Assembly: GCF_000025225.2 (NCBI RefSeq)
Contig: NC_013895.2
Location: 1-64,000, forward strand
Length of the DNA stretch: 64,000 nucleotides
DNA from: Mageeibacillus indolicus UPII9-5
GTDB lineage: Bacteria > Bacillota > Clostridia > Saccharofermentanales > Fastidiosipilaceae
Reading direction: 5' to 3'
Every line of letters begins with the position of its first letter. Position 1 is the first letter of the stretch. Under the pieces are notes generated by a model, which was given only the letters and a program-made list of their open reading frames with translations, searched no databases and was not told where the DNA came from. A program made the position numbers and the translations under genes. Below, in pieces: positions 63,443 through 64,000 of this stretch.

Positions 63443-63521
63443 GAGATTACTGTTTTTCGAGACCTCGAATTACCGAATTCGCGAGTTCCCGAAGTAGGCT
63501 AAGTAAACAGCTATACATTGC

Positions 63522-64000
63522 TTAGTCTGAATCTGTATCTAATCTTGAGTCCGATCCAGACCTTGAGCCTGAATTTGAGTCTGAATCACCGCGTCGGGTC
63601 GAGCCGGGCCGCAGTTTCTTCAGTATCCGATCAAACAATCCACTGCCATCGCCGTTCTCATCTGAATCCTCATCATCCTTAATACTAGCTCTGCCGGAAT
63701 TTTGCTTAGGAATGAGAGGACTGTTCTCCTGATACCATTCTGTCATGACCTGATTGGACGGAGTTGACGGAGTGGCCAAGAGCCCGTCATAAATGTTTAT
63801 TTTTCGCTCGACAATGTCATTCGGACGATCGAACGGCTTGTCTTTCATATTGATATGAATCTTGTCCATGACCGCACGCCAGATCCGAACAGGATTTTCC
63901 CAGTCCTGCTCCGGTATAGCGGTTTGCTTGACCATGTTATCGAACCCGAACCACACCGCACCGGTATAATAATGAGTGAATCCCGCGAACCATTTGTCAA
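63522..64000 (-). CDS. Class A penicillin-binding protein, C-terminal part (cut by window edge)
   Basis: The frame continues past the right edge; the visible part begins DKWFAGFTHYYTGAVWFGFDN. This is the end of the transpeptidase domain of PBP1A/PBP1-type enzymes (KTGT...DxWFxGYTP...VWxGYD). The tail of about 60 residues is polar and ends in a Ser/Asp/Arg repeat (RRGDSDSNSGSRSGSDS). Such enzymes polymerise and cross-link peptidoglycan outside the membrane. The start is outside the window. Confidence 0.88.
   Translation of the reverse strand, partial: DKWFAGFTHYYTGAVWFGFDNMVKQTAIPEQDWENPVRIWRAVMDKIHINMKDKPFDRPNDIVERKINIYDGLLATPSTPSNQVMTEWYQENSPLIPKQNSGRASIKDDEDSDENGDGSGLFDRILKKLRPGSTRRGDSDSNSGSRSGSDSRLDTDSD

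Overview
The window is a replication-origin region of a Gram-positive (Firmicutes) bacterium. It opens 93 bp before dnaA and runs through dnaA, an oriC-like spacer, dnaN, recF, a remB-type DUF370 gene and gyrB. A convergent parB/parA pair with parS sites follows. The gene content (RemB, IreB-RuvX-DUF1292, IS200/IS605, CD1871A-type CXXC protein) points to class Clostridia. A small-genome vaginal or gut Oscillospirales-like organism such as Mageeibacillus would fit, but that is a guess from memory, not a match. By eye the first ~24.8 kb is AT-rich in coding and spacer DNA. From ~24.9 kb the third codon positions become much more G/C-rich.

Layout. 0-8.4 kb: replication and segregation core. 8.4-11.6 kb: a 178-bp tandem repeat carrying three perfect parS sites, then a decayed accessory patch (frameshifted GIY-YIG protein, doubly frameshifted methyltransferase, intact NUDIX gene). 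11.7-17.3 kb: phosphate uptake, pstSCAB plus a PhoP/PhoR-type two-component pair, without phoU. 17.4-18.5 kb: a GNAT and an AlkD-like gene. 18.5-24.8 kb: the wreck of a sortase-anchored surface protein running in frame into an ABC exporter, then a small peptide-like remnant and a heterodimeric ABC exporter, closed by a terminator. 24.9-29.4 kb: a redox module (TlpA-like lipoprotein, small CXXC membrane protein, polyferredoxin-like membrane protein) with its own response regulator and kinase, then tRNA-Val(CAC). 29.7-36.9 kb: an M13 peptidase, a 1.53-kb tandem duplication carrying two secreted proteins with near-identical ends, divergent middles and a CCCCK tail, a UMF1-type MFS protein and a lipase. 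37-45 kb: CCA-adding-type enzyme, Fe-alcohol dehydrogenase, SecG, RNase R, an HPr-like protein and MtaB. 45.1-52.2 kb: one long operon (ireB, ruvX, two DUF1292 genes, DUF2156, CPBP protease, a large anchored extracellular protein). 52.2-64 kb: HAD phosphatase, FAH-family enzyme, MFS transporter, an IS200/IS605 element with intact TnpB and broken TnpA, and an operon of dCMP deaminase, P-type ATPase and a 900-residue protein. The end of a class A PBP is cut by the window edge.

One theme crosses the whole window. Short tandem duplications (12-38 bp, plus 178-bp and 1.5-kb cases) sit at gene boundaries, often copying a ribosome-binding site and start codon. Several otherwise conserved proteins also carry low-complexity, repeat-derived insertions or tails. 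I see no CRISPR array, rRNA or prophage. Coordinates of ORFs were used as supplied; starts were re-chosen where a ribosome-binding site argued for it.
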